Source of the DNA: Thiobacillus sp. 0-1251
Lineage (GTDB): Bacteria; Pseudomonadota; Gammaproteobacteria; Burkholderiales; Thiobacillaceae
Assembly (NCBI GenBank): GCA_001899305.1
Contig: MKWL01000001.1
Coordinates: 248,001-312,000 of the forward strand
Direction: 5' to 3'
DNA length: 64,000 nt
The notes below the pieces were generated by a model. That model made no database searches. It had not been told where the DNA came from and was given only the letters and a program-made list of their open reading frames with translations. Positions 53,133 to 63,243 of this stretch are shown here, one piece after another (position 1 is the stretch's first letter; every line of letters starts with the position of its first letter). A program made the position numbers and the translations under genes.

Positions 53133-53193
53133 GTGAGGGGCGAGGCGTCAGGCGTGAAGAAGGGCGTGCGTGCGGGTTCGCCTCACGCCTCAC
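53133..53193. repeat. Inverted GTGAGG(C/G)G(T/C)GAGGCG repeat between nrtB and nrtD
   Basis: GTGAGGGGCGAGGCG at 53133-53147 faces the complement of GTGAGGCGTGAGGCG at 53179-53193. Such GTGAGGCG arrays resemble dispersed REP-type elements. The hairpin lies inside the nrtABD transcription unit. Confidence 0.55.
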
Positions 53194-53203
53194 TCCTTAC
53201 GCC

Positions 53204-54118
53204 TTACTCGTAGGAAAACCGCTTTGCCAGCAGCATCAGCCCCTGTTCGAGCAGCAGGCCGACGATGCCGACGATGAAGATGGCGATGATGATGTGGGCG
53301 ACGTTGAGGTTGTTCCACTCGTCCCATACCCAGAAGCCGATGCCGACGCCGCCGGTGAGCATCTCGGCGGCGACGATCACCAGCCAGGCCACGCCGATCG
53401 ACAGCCGCACGCCGGTGAGCACATAGGGCAGCACCGCCGGGAACAGGATCTTGGTGAACACCTTGAGCTCCGACAGGTTCAGCACGCGCGCGACGTTCAT
53501 GTAGTCCTGCGGGATGCGCTGCACGCCGGCGGCGGTGTTCAGAACCATCGGCCAGATGCTGGAGATGAAGATCACCCAGATCGACGCCGGCTCGGCCTTC
53601 TGCAGCACCAGCAGGCCGATCGGCAGCCAGGCCAGCGGTGATACCGGGCGCAGGATGCTGATGATGGGTGACAGCATGCGGTTGAGGAAGTCGAAGCGGC
53701 CGACCATGAAGCCGAGTGGAATCCCCACCAGCGCGGCGGCGCCGAAGCCCATGCCGACGCGGTAGAGCGAATTGAGGATATTCCAGCCGATGCCCTGGTC
53801 GTTGGGGCCGTTGTCGTAGAACGGATCGGAAAACAGTTCCACCGCCGAATGCCAGGTTTCCACGGGGCCGGGGATGTTCTTGACGCTATGGGCGGTCAGT
53901 CCCCACAGGCCGATGAACAGCAGCATGCCGAGCAGGGGCGGGATGGCGTTCCTGAACAGGGTCAGCGTGTTCTCGACGAGGCGCTTGCCCGATTCGGTTT
54001 CGAAATAGGGAACGCGGCGGGTGGGGAGGGCCGCCGCCGGCACCGGGGGCGGTGGGGCGATGTCCTCGCCCGACAGGATGTCGTTCAGATTTTCGGTTGT
54101 TGCATTGACTGCACTCAT
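53204..54118 (-). CDS. nrtB: NrtB-type nitrate ABC transporter permease
   Basis: 304 residues with six hydrophobic helices and the EAA coupling loop (NVARVLNLSELKVFTKILFPAVLPY). The 60-residue N-terminal cytoplasmic extension is Pro/Ala-rich. The start is the ATG after AGGAG. In this lineage nrtB lies between a globin relic and nrtD. Confidence 0.92.
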   Translation of the reverse strand: MSAVNATTENLNDILSGEDIAPPPPVPAAALPTRRVPYFETESGKRLVENTLTLFRNAIPPLLGMLLFIGLWGLTAHSVKNIPGPVETWHSAVELFSDPFYDNGPNDQGIGWNILNSLYRVGMGFGAAALVGIPLGFMVGRFDFLNRMLSPIISILRPVSPLAWLPIGLLVLQKAEPASIWVIFISSIWPMVLNTAAGVQRIPQDYMNVARVLNLSELKVFTKILFPAVLPYVLTGVRLSIGVAWLVIVAAEMLTGGVGIGFWVWDEWNNLNVAHIIIAIFIVGIVGLLLEQGLMLLAKRFSYE

Positions 54119-54153
54119 ATCGCACTCCTGGATGTTTACGCGGCGGCGGCGGC

Positions 54154-54282
54154 CTACTTCATGGCTGATGCCAGCGTGGCGGCGGCTTCCGCCCACACCT
54201 CGAACAGCTGGGCTGCCGTGTCCTTGATCGGCAGCACCTGCTGCCTGCTGCTGCGTACCAGTGCAATTTTTTCCGGGGTCAT
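54154..54282 (-). pseudogene. Internally deleted single-domain globin (42 codons)
   Basis: The intact frame encodes MTPEKIALVRSSRQQVLPIK followed by DTAAQLF, which is the A/B-helix start of bacterial single-domain globins, and then jumps to EVWAEAAATLASAMK, which resembles their final helix (W.EAY..LA..M). About 90 central residues including the haem pocket are missing. An AGGA ribosome site is retained six bases before the ATG. Likely a relic of a nitrosative-stress globin of the nitrate operon. Confidence 0.6.
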
Positions 54283-54300
54283 GGCCATTCCTTTCTTCAA

Positions 54301-55572
54301 TCAGGCCTTGATCTTGAAGCTATCCGCGTAGGCCTTGGGGTTCTTGCCATCCCACACCACGCCGTCGATCAGCTTGCTGCTGCGCATGTCGGACTTCGGC
54401 AGCGGCGTCTTCGTCATCGCGGCGGCCTGCTTGTAGATGTCGATGCGGTTGACCTTCTTCGCCACGGCCAGGTAATCCGGATGCTCTTTCAGCAGTCCCC
54501 AGCGCTTGTGCTGGGTGAGGAACCACATGCCGTCGGACAGGTAGGGGAAGCCGACCGCGCCGCCGTTGTAGAACTTCATGTAGTTGGGGTCCTGCCACTT
54601 CCTGCCGATGCCGTTGTCGTACTGGCCGAGCATGCGGTCTTCGATCGAGTCGAAGTCGGTGTTGACGTAGGACTTGGCCGAGATGATCTTCGCGACTTCC
54701 GAGCGGTTCGACATGGTGTCGATGTACTTCGATGCATCGAGAATGGCCGCCACCATCGCGCGCGCCGTGTTCGGATATTTCTGCACGAACTCGGCGGTGG
54801 TGCCGAGCACCTTCTCCGGGTGATCCTTCCAGATGTCCTGCGTCGTCACCGCGGTGAAGCCGATGTTGTCGTGAATCGCGCGCGCACCCCACGGCTCGCC
54901 CACGCAGAAGCCGTCCATGTTGTCGACCCGCATGTTGGCGACCATCTGCGGCGGCGGCACGGTGATGACCTTGGCCTGGGTGAAGGGGTTGATGCCATAC
55001 GCCGCCAGCCAGTAATACAGCCACATCGCGTGGGTGCCGGTGGGGAAGGTCTGCGCGAAGGTGTATTCCTTCGGCTCGGCGGCGACGAGGCGGGCGAGCG
55101 AGGCGCCGTCGGTCACGCCCTTGGCCTTCAGCTGGTTCGACAGCGTGATCGCCTGGCCGTTGTTGTTGATCGTGGCGAGCACCGCCATGTCCTTCTTCGG
55201 CCCGCCGATCCCCATCTCCACGCCGTAGATCAGGCCGTACAGCACGTGCGCCGCGTCGAGTTCGCCGTTCACCAGCTTGTCGCGCACCGCCGCCCACGAG
55301 GCTTCTTTCGAGGGCGTGATGGTGAGGCCGTATTTCTTGTCGAATCCCTTCACCGACGCCATCACGACCGACGCGCAGTCGGTGAGCGGGATGAAGCCGA
55401 TGTTGAGGTTGGGTTTCTCCGGCGCGTCGGAGCCGGCGGCCCAGGCACCCTGGCGCACGCCGGGCGGCACCATGGCCATGAGGGCGGCGGCGACGGAAAG
55501 TCCGGTGGTCTTTTTCATGAAATCACGCTTGCTATGGTCTTGCACAATGGGTTTGTTCGGGGTGTCGCTCAC
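54301..55572 (-). CDS. nrtA: NrtA-type periplasmic nitrate-binding protein
   Basis: 423 residues. The N-terminus SKRDFMKKTTGLSVAAALMAMV is a Tat-like signal with KR instead of RR. The mature protein is an NrtA/CmpA-type solute-binding protein (IGFIPLTDCASVVMASVKGFDKKYGL; FCVGEPWGARAIHDNIGFT). First gene of nrtABD, preceded by a 120-base leader with an ANTAR-type attenuator. GTG or ATG: here ATG-type reading is replaced by GTG (GTGAGCGACACC) with TTTGGAG upstream. Confidence 0.93.
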   Translation of the reverse strand: MSDTPNKPIVQDHSKRDFMKKTTGLSVAAALMAMVPPGVRQGAWAAGSDAPEKPNLNIGFIPLTDCASVVMASVKGFDKKYGLTITPSKEASWAAVRDKLVNGELDAAHVLYGLIYGVEMGIGGPKKDMAVLATINNNGQAITLSNQLKAKGVTDGASLARLVAAEPKEYTFAQTFPTGTHAMWLYYWLAAYGINPFTQAKVITVPPPQMVANMRVDNMDGFCVGEPWGARAIHDNIGFTAVTTQDIWKDHPEKVLGTTAEFVQKYPNTARAMVAAILDASKYIDTMSNRSEVAKIISAKSYVNTDFDSIEDRMLGQYDNGIGRKWQDPNYMKFYNGGAVGFPYLSDGMWFLTQHKRWGLLKEHPDYLAVAKKVNRIDIYKQAAAMTKTPLPKSDMRSSKLIDGVVWDGKNPKAYADSFKIKA

Positions 55573-55608
55573 GGTGTGTTCTCCAAATGCCCAGAGGGCA
55601 TAAATAAA

Positions 55609-55638
55609 AAAGGCGTCGCCTTCAGGGCGGACGCCTTT
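55609..55638 (-). terminator. Leader attenuator of nrtA
   Basis: On the minus strand: AAAGGCGTC(C)GCC, loop CTGAA, GGCGACGCCTTT, followed by a T-rich run (TTTTTTATTTAT). One bulged base. It sits 37 bases before the nrtA start, inside the transcript, so it must be bypassed for expression. Confidence 0.85.
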
Positions 55639-55690
55639 GTCCAGTGATGAATGATTTGACGGTCACGCTGAAAGCCACAACGTTGCGACT
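55629..55690 (-). ncRNA. ANTAR-type antitermination RNA (two hexaloop hairpins)
   Basis: P1 (55673-55690): AGTCGC, loop AACGTT, GTGGCT. P2 (55629-55642): GGAC, loop AAAGGC, GTCC. Both loops are six bases with A at position 1 and G at position 4, the published ANTAR recognition rule, and P2 uses the 5-prime arm of the terminator, so P2 and the terminator are mutually exclusive. NasT, encoded just upstream, is an ANTAR protein. Confidence 0.8.
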
Positions 55691-55705
55691 GTTCAGTCCA
55701 GGTTT

Positions 55706-55721
55706 AGCAACCGCTGTGCCA
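55706..55721 (-). promoter_or_regulatory. Sigma-54 promoter of nrtA
   Basis: TGGCAC-AGCGG-TTGCT on the minus strand: perfect consensus with correct GG-N10-GC spacing. The expected transcript start is near 55695, just before hairpin P1. Confidence 0.88.
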
Positions 55722-55798
55722 GCTTCCACAATGCCTTGTATTGCATGGGTTTTCAGGAAACCCGGCGGATCATGGGCCCTTGCAGGCCGTCCATTCGC

Positions 55799-55844
55799 GC
55801 ACCCGTGCGGTGCATGTTTTCAGTGCCGTGCACCAATCGGGGCG
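55799..55844 (-). promoter_or_regulatory. Tandem NtrC-type sites upstream of nrtA
   Basis: GCACCC-GTG-CGGTGC (one symmetric pair away from GCACCA-N3-TGGTGC) and, 31 bases away, GCACCA with a degenerate partner. They are about 80-130 bases upstream of the sigma-54 element, immediately after the nasT stop. Confidence 0.65.
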
Positions 55845-55851
55845 GCACGCC

Positions 55852-56418
55852 TCATGCCAGCGGATTTTGCAGAATCTGCCGCGCAATGTCCGCCAGCTTC
55901 AGGCCGCGATCCATCGCCGCACGGCGCATCTCGCGATACACCTCGGGTTCCGACGCGCCGGTCTGCTTGATCAGCAGCGCCTTGGCCTGGTCGATCAGCT
56001 TGCGTTCCGACAGTTCGAGCCGCGTCTGTTCCAACTGGTCGTGCAGCGCCTGGAAGGCCTCGAAGCGCGAGACAGCGACGTCGAGGATCGGCCGGATGCG
56101 CGCCGGGTCGAGGCCGTCGACCACATATGAGGTCACCCCCGCCTGCGTCGCCGCGCGGATCGAATCCGGACTGCCGTCGCCGGTGAACATCACGATCGGA
56201 CGCGGGCAGTCCTGGTTCACCACGCAGATGTGCTCGAGCGTATCGCGGTCGGGTGAGTCCTGCGCGATGATCACCACGTCCGGCCGCAGCGCCTGGATCT
56301 GCACGTCGAGGCTGCGCGCCGAATTCAGCGTGGCCGTCACCACGCAGCCTGCCGCCTCCAGTGCGGGCACCAGCATGGCCAGCCGTTCCGGCTGGTTCTC
56401 AACAATCAGTACGCGCAT
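55852..56418 (-). CDS. nasT: NasT, ANTAR-domain antiterminator
   Basis: 188 residues: N-terminal receiver-like domain (1-120; D54 is present, but the acidic pair is replaced by E-N in LIVENQP, suggesting a pseudo-receiver), a coiled-coil linker, and an ANTAR RNA-binding domain (~130-185: LSERKLIDQAKALLIKQTG, AMDRGLKLADIARQIL). NasT frees the nitrate operon leader from termination; in characterised systems it is held by the nitrate sensor NasS. No nasS is in the window. It lies immediately upstream of nrtA on the same strand. Confidence 0.93.
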   Translation of the reverse strand: MRVLIVENQPERLAMLVPALEAAGCVVTATLNSARSLDVQIQALRPDVVIIAQDSPDRDTLEHICVVNQDCPRPIVMFTGDGSPDSIRAATQAGVTSYVVDGLDPARIRPILDVAVSRFEAFQALHDQLEQTRLELSERKLIDQAKALLIKQTGASEPEVYREMRRAAMDRGLKLADIARQILQNPLA

Positions 56419-56453
56419 GCTTGTTTCATGTTCTGGGTTGTCTCCAAAAAAAC

Positions 56454-56473
56454 GCGGCCTCCTGAGAGGCCGC
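56454..56473 (-). terminator. Hairpin-T-run in the nasT leader
   Basis: Perfect 8-base stem GCGGCCTC with loop TCAG, followed on the minus strand by TTTTTTT, 28 bases before the nasT start. It lies downstream of a sigma-54 promoter, so it is in the leader rather than at the end of an upstream gene. Confidence 0.8.
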
Positions 56474-56534
56474 TAAGTCGGAGGAGACTGCCTGAGCAAC
56501 CTGGCCTTGCGGTTTGGATACTCAATCAGGATTT

Positions 56535-56550
56535 AGCAGGGGGCGTGCCA
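56535..56550 (-). promoter_or_regulatory. Sigma-54 promoter of nasT
   Basis: TGGCAC-GCCCC-CTGCT on the minus strand, GG to GC spacing 10. About 105 bases of leader precede nasT. A single NtrC half-site TGGTGC occurs about 75 bases further upstream (near 56627). Confidence 0.7.
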
Positions 56551-56717
56551 GCTCGCAGTTTGGTTAATAATCAAATACTTATTGACAATCGAGGGGCTGG
56601 GCAAGCTGGCCGGGATGTGCGCTTGTGGTGCATGAAGCGGGCTAACCGAATCAAAACGGGGCGCATGCGAGGTGGCCGGACATTTCGCTACCCGAATGTC
56701 CAGTCATCGCATACACG

Positions 56718-57140
56718 TCAGCGTGAACGGTCGTGGGATGGCCTGTCGCGGGGCCGGGCGGGCGGGTGCCGCCGCGGCGGATGCCGGACAGGCGGGTAAT
56801 AGATCGGCTGGGGTACGTAAACCGGCTTCTCGATCACAATGGGGGCCGGAGGCTGCAGGGCCCGACGCCGGGCATCTTCGGCCTCCTGCGCGCGACGGGT
56901 GGCTTCCATTTCGCGGGCCAGTTCCTGGGCTTTTTTCGCCCGCACCTCGGCCTGGCGGATGGCTTCCGCGTCGGGTTGCGACGCGTCCTTCAATTGTTCC
57001 GCCTTGAAACCGGGCGGCGGCGGCAGAGAGGAATAGGTGATACGCCCCGCGCTGTCCCGCCATTTATACAGGGGTGCGGCCTGCGCCGCCTGCCAGGCAA
57101 ACCCGATAAGCAGCAAACAAAGAAACTTGTGTGGAATCAT
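56718..57140 (-). CDS. DUF4124-domain exported protein
   Basis: 140 residues: signal peptide (MIPHKFLCLLLIGFAWQAAQA), the DUF4124 motif LYKWRDSAGRITYSSLPP, an Ala/Glu/Arg coiled region (~45-85) and a Pro/Arg/His-rich tail. The start with TGGAG upstream is preferred to an ATG nine codons earlier. Function of the family unknown; periplasmic. Confidence 0.8.
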   Translation of the reverse strand: MIPHKFLCLLLIGFAWQAAQAAPLYKWRDSAGRITYSSLPPPPGFKAEQLKDASQPDAEAIRQAEVRAKKAQELAREMEATRRAQEAEDARRRALQPPAPIVIEKPVYVPQPIYYPPVRHPPRRHPPARPRDRPSHDRSR

Positions 57141-57234
57141 CGTGGCTCCAGTCGGGATTCCCGGCACGCGGGAATCGCCATCTCGTTTCCCTTCTGGAAA
57201 GCAGGGCCGGACATTTCGCCCCGCCGATTCCGGC

Positions 57235-58029
57235 TTACGCGCAGCGCATCGCCGGCGTCAGCTTCATCCATTTCATCAGCCAGGCTTGTGCCCGCGCCCG
57301 GGCATGGCGCGTGGCGATTTTCTCCTCGGGCGTCTGGTCGGGGCGGAAGTCGAACGCGCGCCGCGCCATCGGATATTCCTGCCATTCCACCGGTACGCCG
57401 CGCTCCCACAACGCATAGAATGCCCGCCCGCCGTTCATGCGGCGTAGTTCGTAGTCGGCGTCGCCGATGAGATACAGGACCGGCGTCGTGATCTGCATGA
57501 TCTCGGGCGCGACGCGAAACAGCTGATCCGGCTCGGGCGCGTTGGGATTCTGCATGTGGCCGTAGTAGCTGACGATGGCGGCGATATCGGGGCCGCGCCT
57601 GGCGGCCAGACGGATCGCGTAATAGGGGCCGCGCGACAGGCCGACGATGCCGACCGGCTGCTTGCAGGCATTGGGCAACGATTTCAGATAGTCGAGCCCG
57701 GCTTCCACGTCCATTTCGGTGTCGGGGTTGTGTGCCGACGGCCAGCGTTCGATGAAGCGGCCGCTCTGCCAGTCGGGGGCGACGACGAGAAAGCCTTGTT
57801 CGGCAAGTTCGCGCACGTGGGCGCGCTCGTCGCCCTCGTAGCCGCGCTTGGCGTGGATGAACAGCACGGGCGGGAACGGGCCCTTGCCGGCAGGCGTGGC
57901 GATTTCCACAGGCACCTCGGTGCCGTCGGCGGACTGGATGGTGGTTTTGCTCAGATCGACGGCCAGGGCGAGGGCCGGGGCCGCCAGCGCCGATGCTAAG
58001 ATGGCGCCCGCGATGACGAGTCTTCTCAT
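57235..58029 (-). CDS. Exported dienelactone hydrolase-like protein, incomplete catalytic triad
   Basis: 264 residues with signal peptide (MRRLVIAGAILASALAAPALALA) and an alpha/beta-hydrolase fold of the dienelactone hydrolase family. Nucleophile elbow GLSRG uses Ser instead of the Cys of classical DLH; the acid is in LIGDADYE. The catalytic His expected in a GHAF/GHGF motif reads ARRAFDF, so the canonical triad lacks its histidine. Hydrolase activity is therefore doubtful. Confidence 0.75.
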   Translation of the reverse strand: MRRLVIAGAILASALAAPALALAVDLSKTTIQSADGTEVPVEIATPAGKGPFPPVLFIHAKRGYEGDERAHVRELAEQGFLVVAPDWQSGRFIERWPSAHNPDTEMDVEAGLDYLKSLPNACKQPVGIVGLSRGPYYAIRLAARRGPDIAAIVSYYGHMQNPNAPEPDQLFRVAPEIMQITTPVLYLIGDADYELRRMNGGRAFYALWERGVPVEWQEYPMARRAFDFRPDQTPEEKIATRHARARAQAWLMKWMKLTPAMRCA

Positions 58030-58101
58030 GGTCTTCTCCTGTCGTTTTTCTGGCCCTCATTCTAGGCCCGTGCCTTCGATTTCACGTGCAGTCAAAACGT
58101 A

Positions 58102-58126
58102 CCCCGGATGGCAATGCCATCCGGGG
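58102..58126. repeat. Perfect 11-base hairpin in a divergent promoter region
   Basis: CCCCGGATGGC, AAT, GCCATCCGGGG. It lies between the divergent hydrolase and TonB-like genes. There is no long T-run on either side (TTTT after five bases on the minus strand), so an operator or mobile repeat is as likely as a terminator. Confidence 0.6.
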
Positions 58127-58179
58127 CATGAATACCCGGCAGTGGCTGGGCGTCGGTCCCTTGAAGGGGACGGTTCGCC

Positions 58180-58923
58180 GTGAGCGCGTCCTTCGACGAG
58201 CCGTCGATCCCGCCGCGGCTGCGGCGGCCGCTTGCGGCCCTGTGGATTTCGCTGGGGCTGCATGCGGCCGTGATCGCACTGGTGCAGGTGGTGCCGCCTG
58301 CGGGCGTCAGTGTGGAGGCGCCGGTGATCGAGGTACGCCTGGTGGCGCCGCCGGCGCCCGCGGCCAATGTGCCGCCGCCATCGCCGGTCGTACTGTCGCC
58401 GGCGGTCGCGCCCGTTGCGCAGCCGGCCCCGAGCCCTGCGCCGGAGGCCTTGCCCGTGGCGCCGCCGCCTGTTGTCCCGCCGCCCGCCGCCACGCCGGCG
58501 CATGACGCGCCGTTGCCGATGGCGCCGACCGTGCCTGCAGCGGCAAAGACGGCACCGGCCCTTTCGCCGGAGGCGGCCCCGGTGCCGGCTGCCGCGCTTA
58601 CCAGTTCGGTCGACCTCACCTATTACAACGCGCGCGATCTCGATGTGCAGCCGCACGCGCTGCGTGTCATCCGGCCGGACTATCCGGCCGAGGCCGACCG
58701 TCAGCGCGTGTCCGGCACGCTGCGTCTGCAATTGAAGCTGGAAGCCGATGGGCGCGTCAGCGACATCGAGGTCGTGAGCGCGACGCCGCCCGGCGTATTC
58801 GAGGACTCTGCGATCAAGGCGTTTCGCGATGCGCGTTTTGCGCCGGCACAGAAGAATGGCCGCCCGGTACGCGCACTGGTGGTGATCGAGGTGGTGTACG
58901 ACTGGGCGGGCCAGCCTCGCTAG
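58180..58923 (+). CDS. TonB-family energy transducer
   Basis: 247 residues: short cytoplasmic N-terminus, one membrane helix (~18-40), a Pro/Ala/Val-rich periplasmic spacer (~55-145) and a TonB C-terminal domain (~165-245: DYPAEADRQRVSGTLRLQLKL, SAIKAFRDARFAPAQKNG). GTG start. No exbB/exbD or TonB-dependent receptor lies nearby, so the partner is elsewhere. Confidence 0.88.
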   Translation: MSASFDEPSIPPRLRRPLAALWISLGLHAAVIALVQVVPPAGVSVEAPVIEVRLVAPPAPAANVPPPSPVVLSPAVAPVAQPAPSPAPEALPVAPPPVVPPPAATPAHDAPLPMAPTVPAAAKTAPALSPEAAPVPAAALTSSVDLTYYNARDLDVQPHALRVIRPDYPAEADRQRVSGTLRLQLKLEADGRVSDIEVVSATPPGVFEDSAIKAFRDARFAPAQKNGRPVRALVVIEVVYDWAGQPR

Positions 58924-58944
58924 CGGGGCGACAGGCCGCGCGCC

Positions 58945-59339
58945 TCAGGAATCGGGCGGCGCGGCAAGTCCTTGCAGGATGGGACAGTCGGGACGGTGAT
59001 CGCCGTGGCAGGCCTGTGCCAGTGCGACCAGGGTGGCGCGCATCTCGCTCAGTGCGGCGATGCGAGCGTCGAGGTCGGCGATATGGGCCTCGGCCAGATG
59101 TTTGACGTCGGCGCTGGCGCGTTCGGGGTCGTCCCACAGCGACAGTAACTGCCGGATCTGGTCGAGCGAGAATCCGAGGTCGCGGGCGCGGCGGATGAAG
59201 CGCAGCAGGTGCACATCGCGTTCGTGATATTGCCGGTAGCCCGAGAACGTGCGGCTGCTTTCGCGGATGAGGCCGATATGTTCGTAATGACGGATCATCT
59301 TGGCCGACACGCCGCTGGCGCGGGCGATTTCGCCGATGT

Positions 59340-59343
<4 letters not shown>
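58945..59343 (-). CDS. cueR: CueR, Cu(I)-responsive MerR-family activator
   Basis: 132 residues: HTH ([20 protein letters not shown]), dimer helix and metal loop with C112 and C120 (CHGDHRPDC), the same numbers as E. coli CueR. S77 marks the monovalent-ion (Cu+, Ag+, Au+) subgroup as opposed to the Cys of Hg/Zn/Cd sensors. Its ATG overlaps the copA stop (ATGA), so it is co-transcribed with, and controls, copA. Confidence 0.94.
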
Positions 59344-61706
<2,363 letters not shown>

Positions 61707-61736
61707 GTGCAAACTCCTGTGGATACGGTTGAGTGC

Positions 61737-61767
61737 ACCATAAACCTTGCCATCATGGCAAGGTCAA
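61737..61767 (-). promoter_or_regulatory. CueR-type promoter of copA
   Basis: On the minus strand -35 TTGACC and -10 TATGGT are 19 bases apart, with the perfect dyad ACCTTGCCA-N3-TGGCAAGGT spanning the spacer. Long spacer plus ACCTT..AAGGT ends match known CueR operators. Confidence 0.88.
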
Positions 61768-61783
61768 GCCCATCGGCCGCGGG

Positions 61784-62518
61784 TCAGATCAAGGGACGTG
61801 CACGTAGCGGCAGGGCGTAGTAATCAGCCAGGCGAGCCATGGCGGCCGGATTGGTCAGTTTGAGCCAGCCGTTACCAAGGGTATAGAGTCCCATGGCCTG
61901 CAGACGTTTCAGGGTTTTGTTGGTGTGCACCAGCGACAGGCCGAGCGCATCGGCGATGTGTTGCTGGATCAAGGGAAAGGGCACGCCGTCGGGGCCGCCC
62001 AGGCCGACGCTCTCCGCCCGTTTGTACAGGTGGATCAACAGCATGGCGATGCGTTCCGCCGCCGACCGCCGGCCTACCGACAGCAGGTTCTCGTCGACGA
62101 TCAATTCCTCGTGCGCGCACAGCCAGGTGATGTCGAATCCCAGTCCAGGGTGGCTGCGGTAAATGTCCCAGAGGCGCTCATTCGGAAAGGCGCACAGGGA
62201 GACGTCGGTCAAGGCCTCGACGCCGTGCGGCGAGGCCTGCCCCAGCTGATGCTGCAGGCCGATGAAGTCGCCCGGCAGAAGAAAATTGAAAATCTGGCGC
62301 CGACCGTCGCTCAACGTGCGATAACGGAAGGCCCAGCCCGACAGCAGCGTATAGAGCGTGCTGCTGGCATCGCCTTCGCGCACGATTCCTTGGCCGGCCT
62401 GTACCGGTATCTGGCGTTGCTTGATCGCCTGGATAAACTCGATCTCCGCTTCGCTATTGGCGGAAAAGGCGCCGGTTTTGCGCAAAGGACAGGCACTGCA
62501 AGGGGTGAGCTGATTCAT
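61784..62518 (-). CDS. Crp/Fnr-family regulator
   Basis: 244 residues: N-terminal CSACPL pair (C7, C10), cNMP-binding-like domain (~25-140) and winged HTH (~165-225, IADALGLSLVHTNKTLKRLQ). Only two N-terminal cysteines plus C60s/C120s-type singles are seen, so a FNR-type [4Fe-4S] set is not evident. The recognition helix (HTNKTL) differs from both CRP and FNR. Target unknown. Divergent from the BLUF gene. The ATG is used; the preceding TTG codon is an alternative. Confidence 0.8.
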   Translation of the reverse strand: MNQLTPCSACPLRKTGAFSANSEAEIEFIQAIKQRQIPVQAGQGIVREGDASSTLYTLLSGWAFRYRTLSDGRRQIFNFLLPGDFIGLQHQLGQASPHGVEALTDVSLCAFPNERLWDIYRSHPGLGFDITWLCAHEELIVDENLLSVGRRSAAERIAMLLIHLYKRAESVGLGGPDGVPFPLIQQHIADALGLSLVHTNKTLKRLQAMGLYTLGNGWLKLTNPAAMARLADYYALPLRARPLI

Positions 62519-62645
62519 CAATCGATACCGGTAAACAGGCCGCAGGAATCGTAAGGGATTTCGCGTAACGACAAGTATGTCTTTTCACATTGTTGCCACC
62601 CCGGCCATCGATTATGTTGCACTTCCGCTACCGGAAACCCATCGC

Positions 62646-63056
62646 ATGCCGAATGCCTATCAGTTGATCTATCTGAGTCGCCTGGCCGAGGCAGCCTCGC
62701 CTGCTTGCGTGGCCGAAATCGTACGGGTGGCGCGCCAGCGCAATCTGGCTTTCCACATCAACAGCCTGCTTGTATTCGATGGCTGGCGATTTTGCCAAAC
62801 GCTCGAGGGCGAGTACGCAGTGGTATGCGACCTGGCCGATCGCATTCGCCGGGATGAACGGCATACCGGCTTCCGGGTGCTGCATCAGGCGGAATCGTCG
62901 GCAGAGAATCTGTTTGGCCGGAGCAGTCTCGACTATGCCTTGAGCTATGACGATAGCTTGGGCGGTCTCGAGGCTGTACGTGGCCCGGAAACGCTTGTCC
63001 TGCTCTCCGGACTGTTGCCCAGGCTGGATCGGGAGCCGGCCCGTCCCGATCTGTGA
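62646..63056 (+). CDS. Stand-alone BLUF blue-light photoreceptor
   Basis: 136 residues, a single BLUF domain plus short C-terminal helices. FAD-contacting residues Y9 (LIYLSR), N33 and Q51 (FCQTLEG) have exactly the AppA spacing (24 and 18). The semi-conserved Trp/Met of AppA (W104/M106) are replaced here by Ser/Leu in NLFGRSSLDY. With no output domain, it must signal through a partner. An in-frame ATG 23 codons upstream exists; the chosen start fits the domain boundary. Divergent from a Crp/Fnr regulator. Confidence 0.85.
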   Translation: MPNAYQLIYLSRLAEAASPACVAEIVRVARQRNLAFHINSLLVFDGWRFCQTLEGEYAVVCDLADRIRRDERHTGFRVLHQAESSAENLFGRSSLDYALSYDDSLGGLEAVRGPETLVLLSGLLPRLDREPARPDL

Positions 63057-63243
63057 ATTGCTGCCGTTACTTTTTCGGCTGATTCCTACGCGGGCCTGCA
63101 ACCGCTTCCGACTGTAGCCTCCCCGCCGCTCATCCACACTGCCCCTACAGGCTCGGATCCACTCCCTTCCGCTTCAGGTGCGCGAGCCAGGGTCTGTCAT
63201 GCCGGGCATCCGCCGGGCATGTATTTCGAACAGGAGAAATGTC

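Noticed and set aside
53133-53193. Terminator between nrtB and nrtD
   Set aside because: The hairpin has no T-run, and the GTGAGGCG pattern looks like a dispersed repeat.
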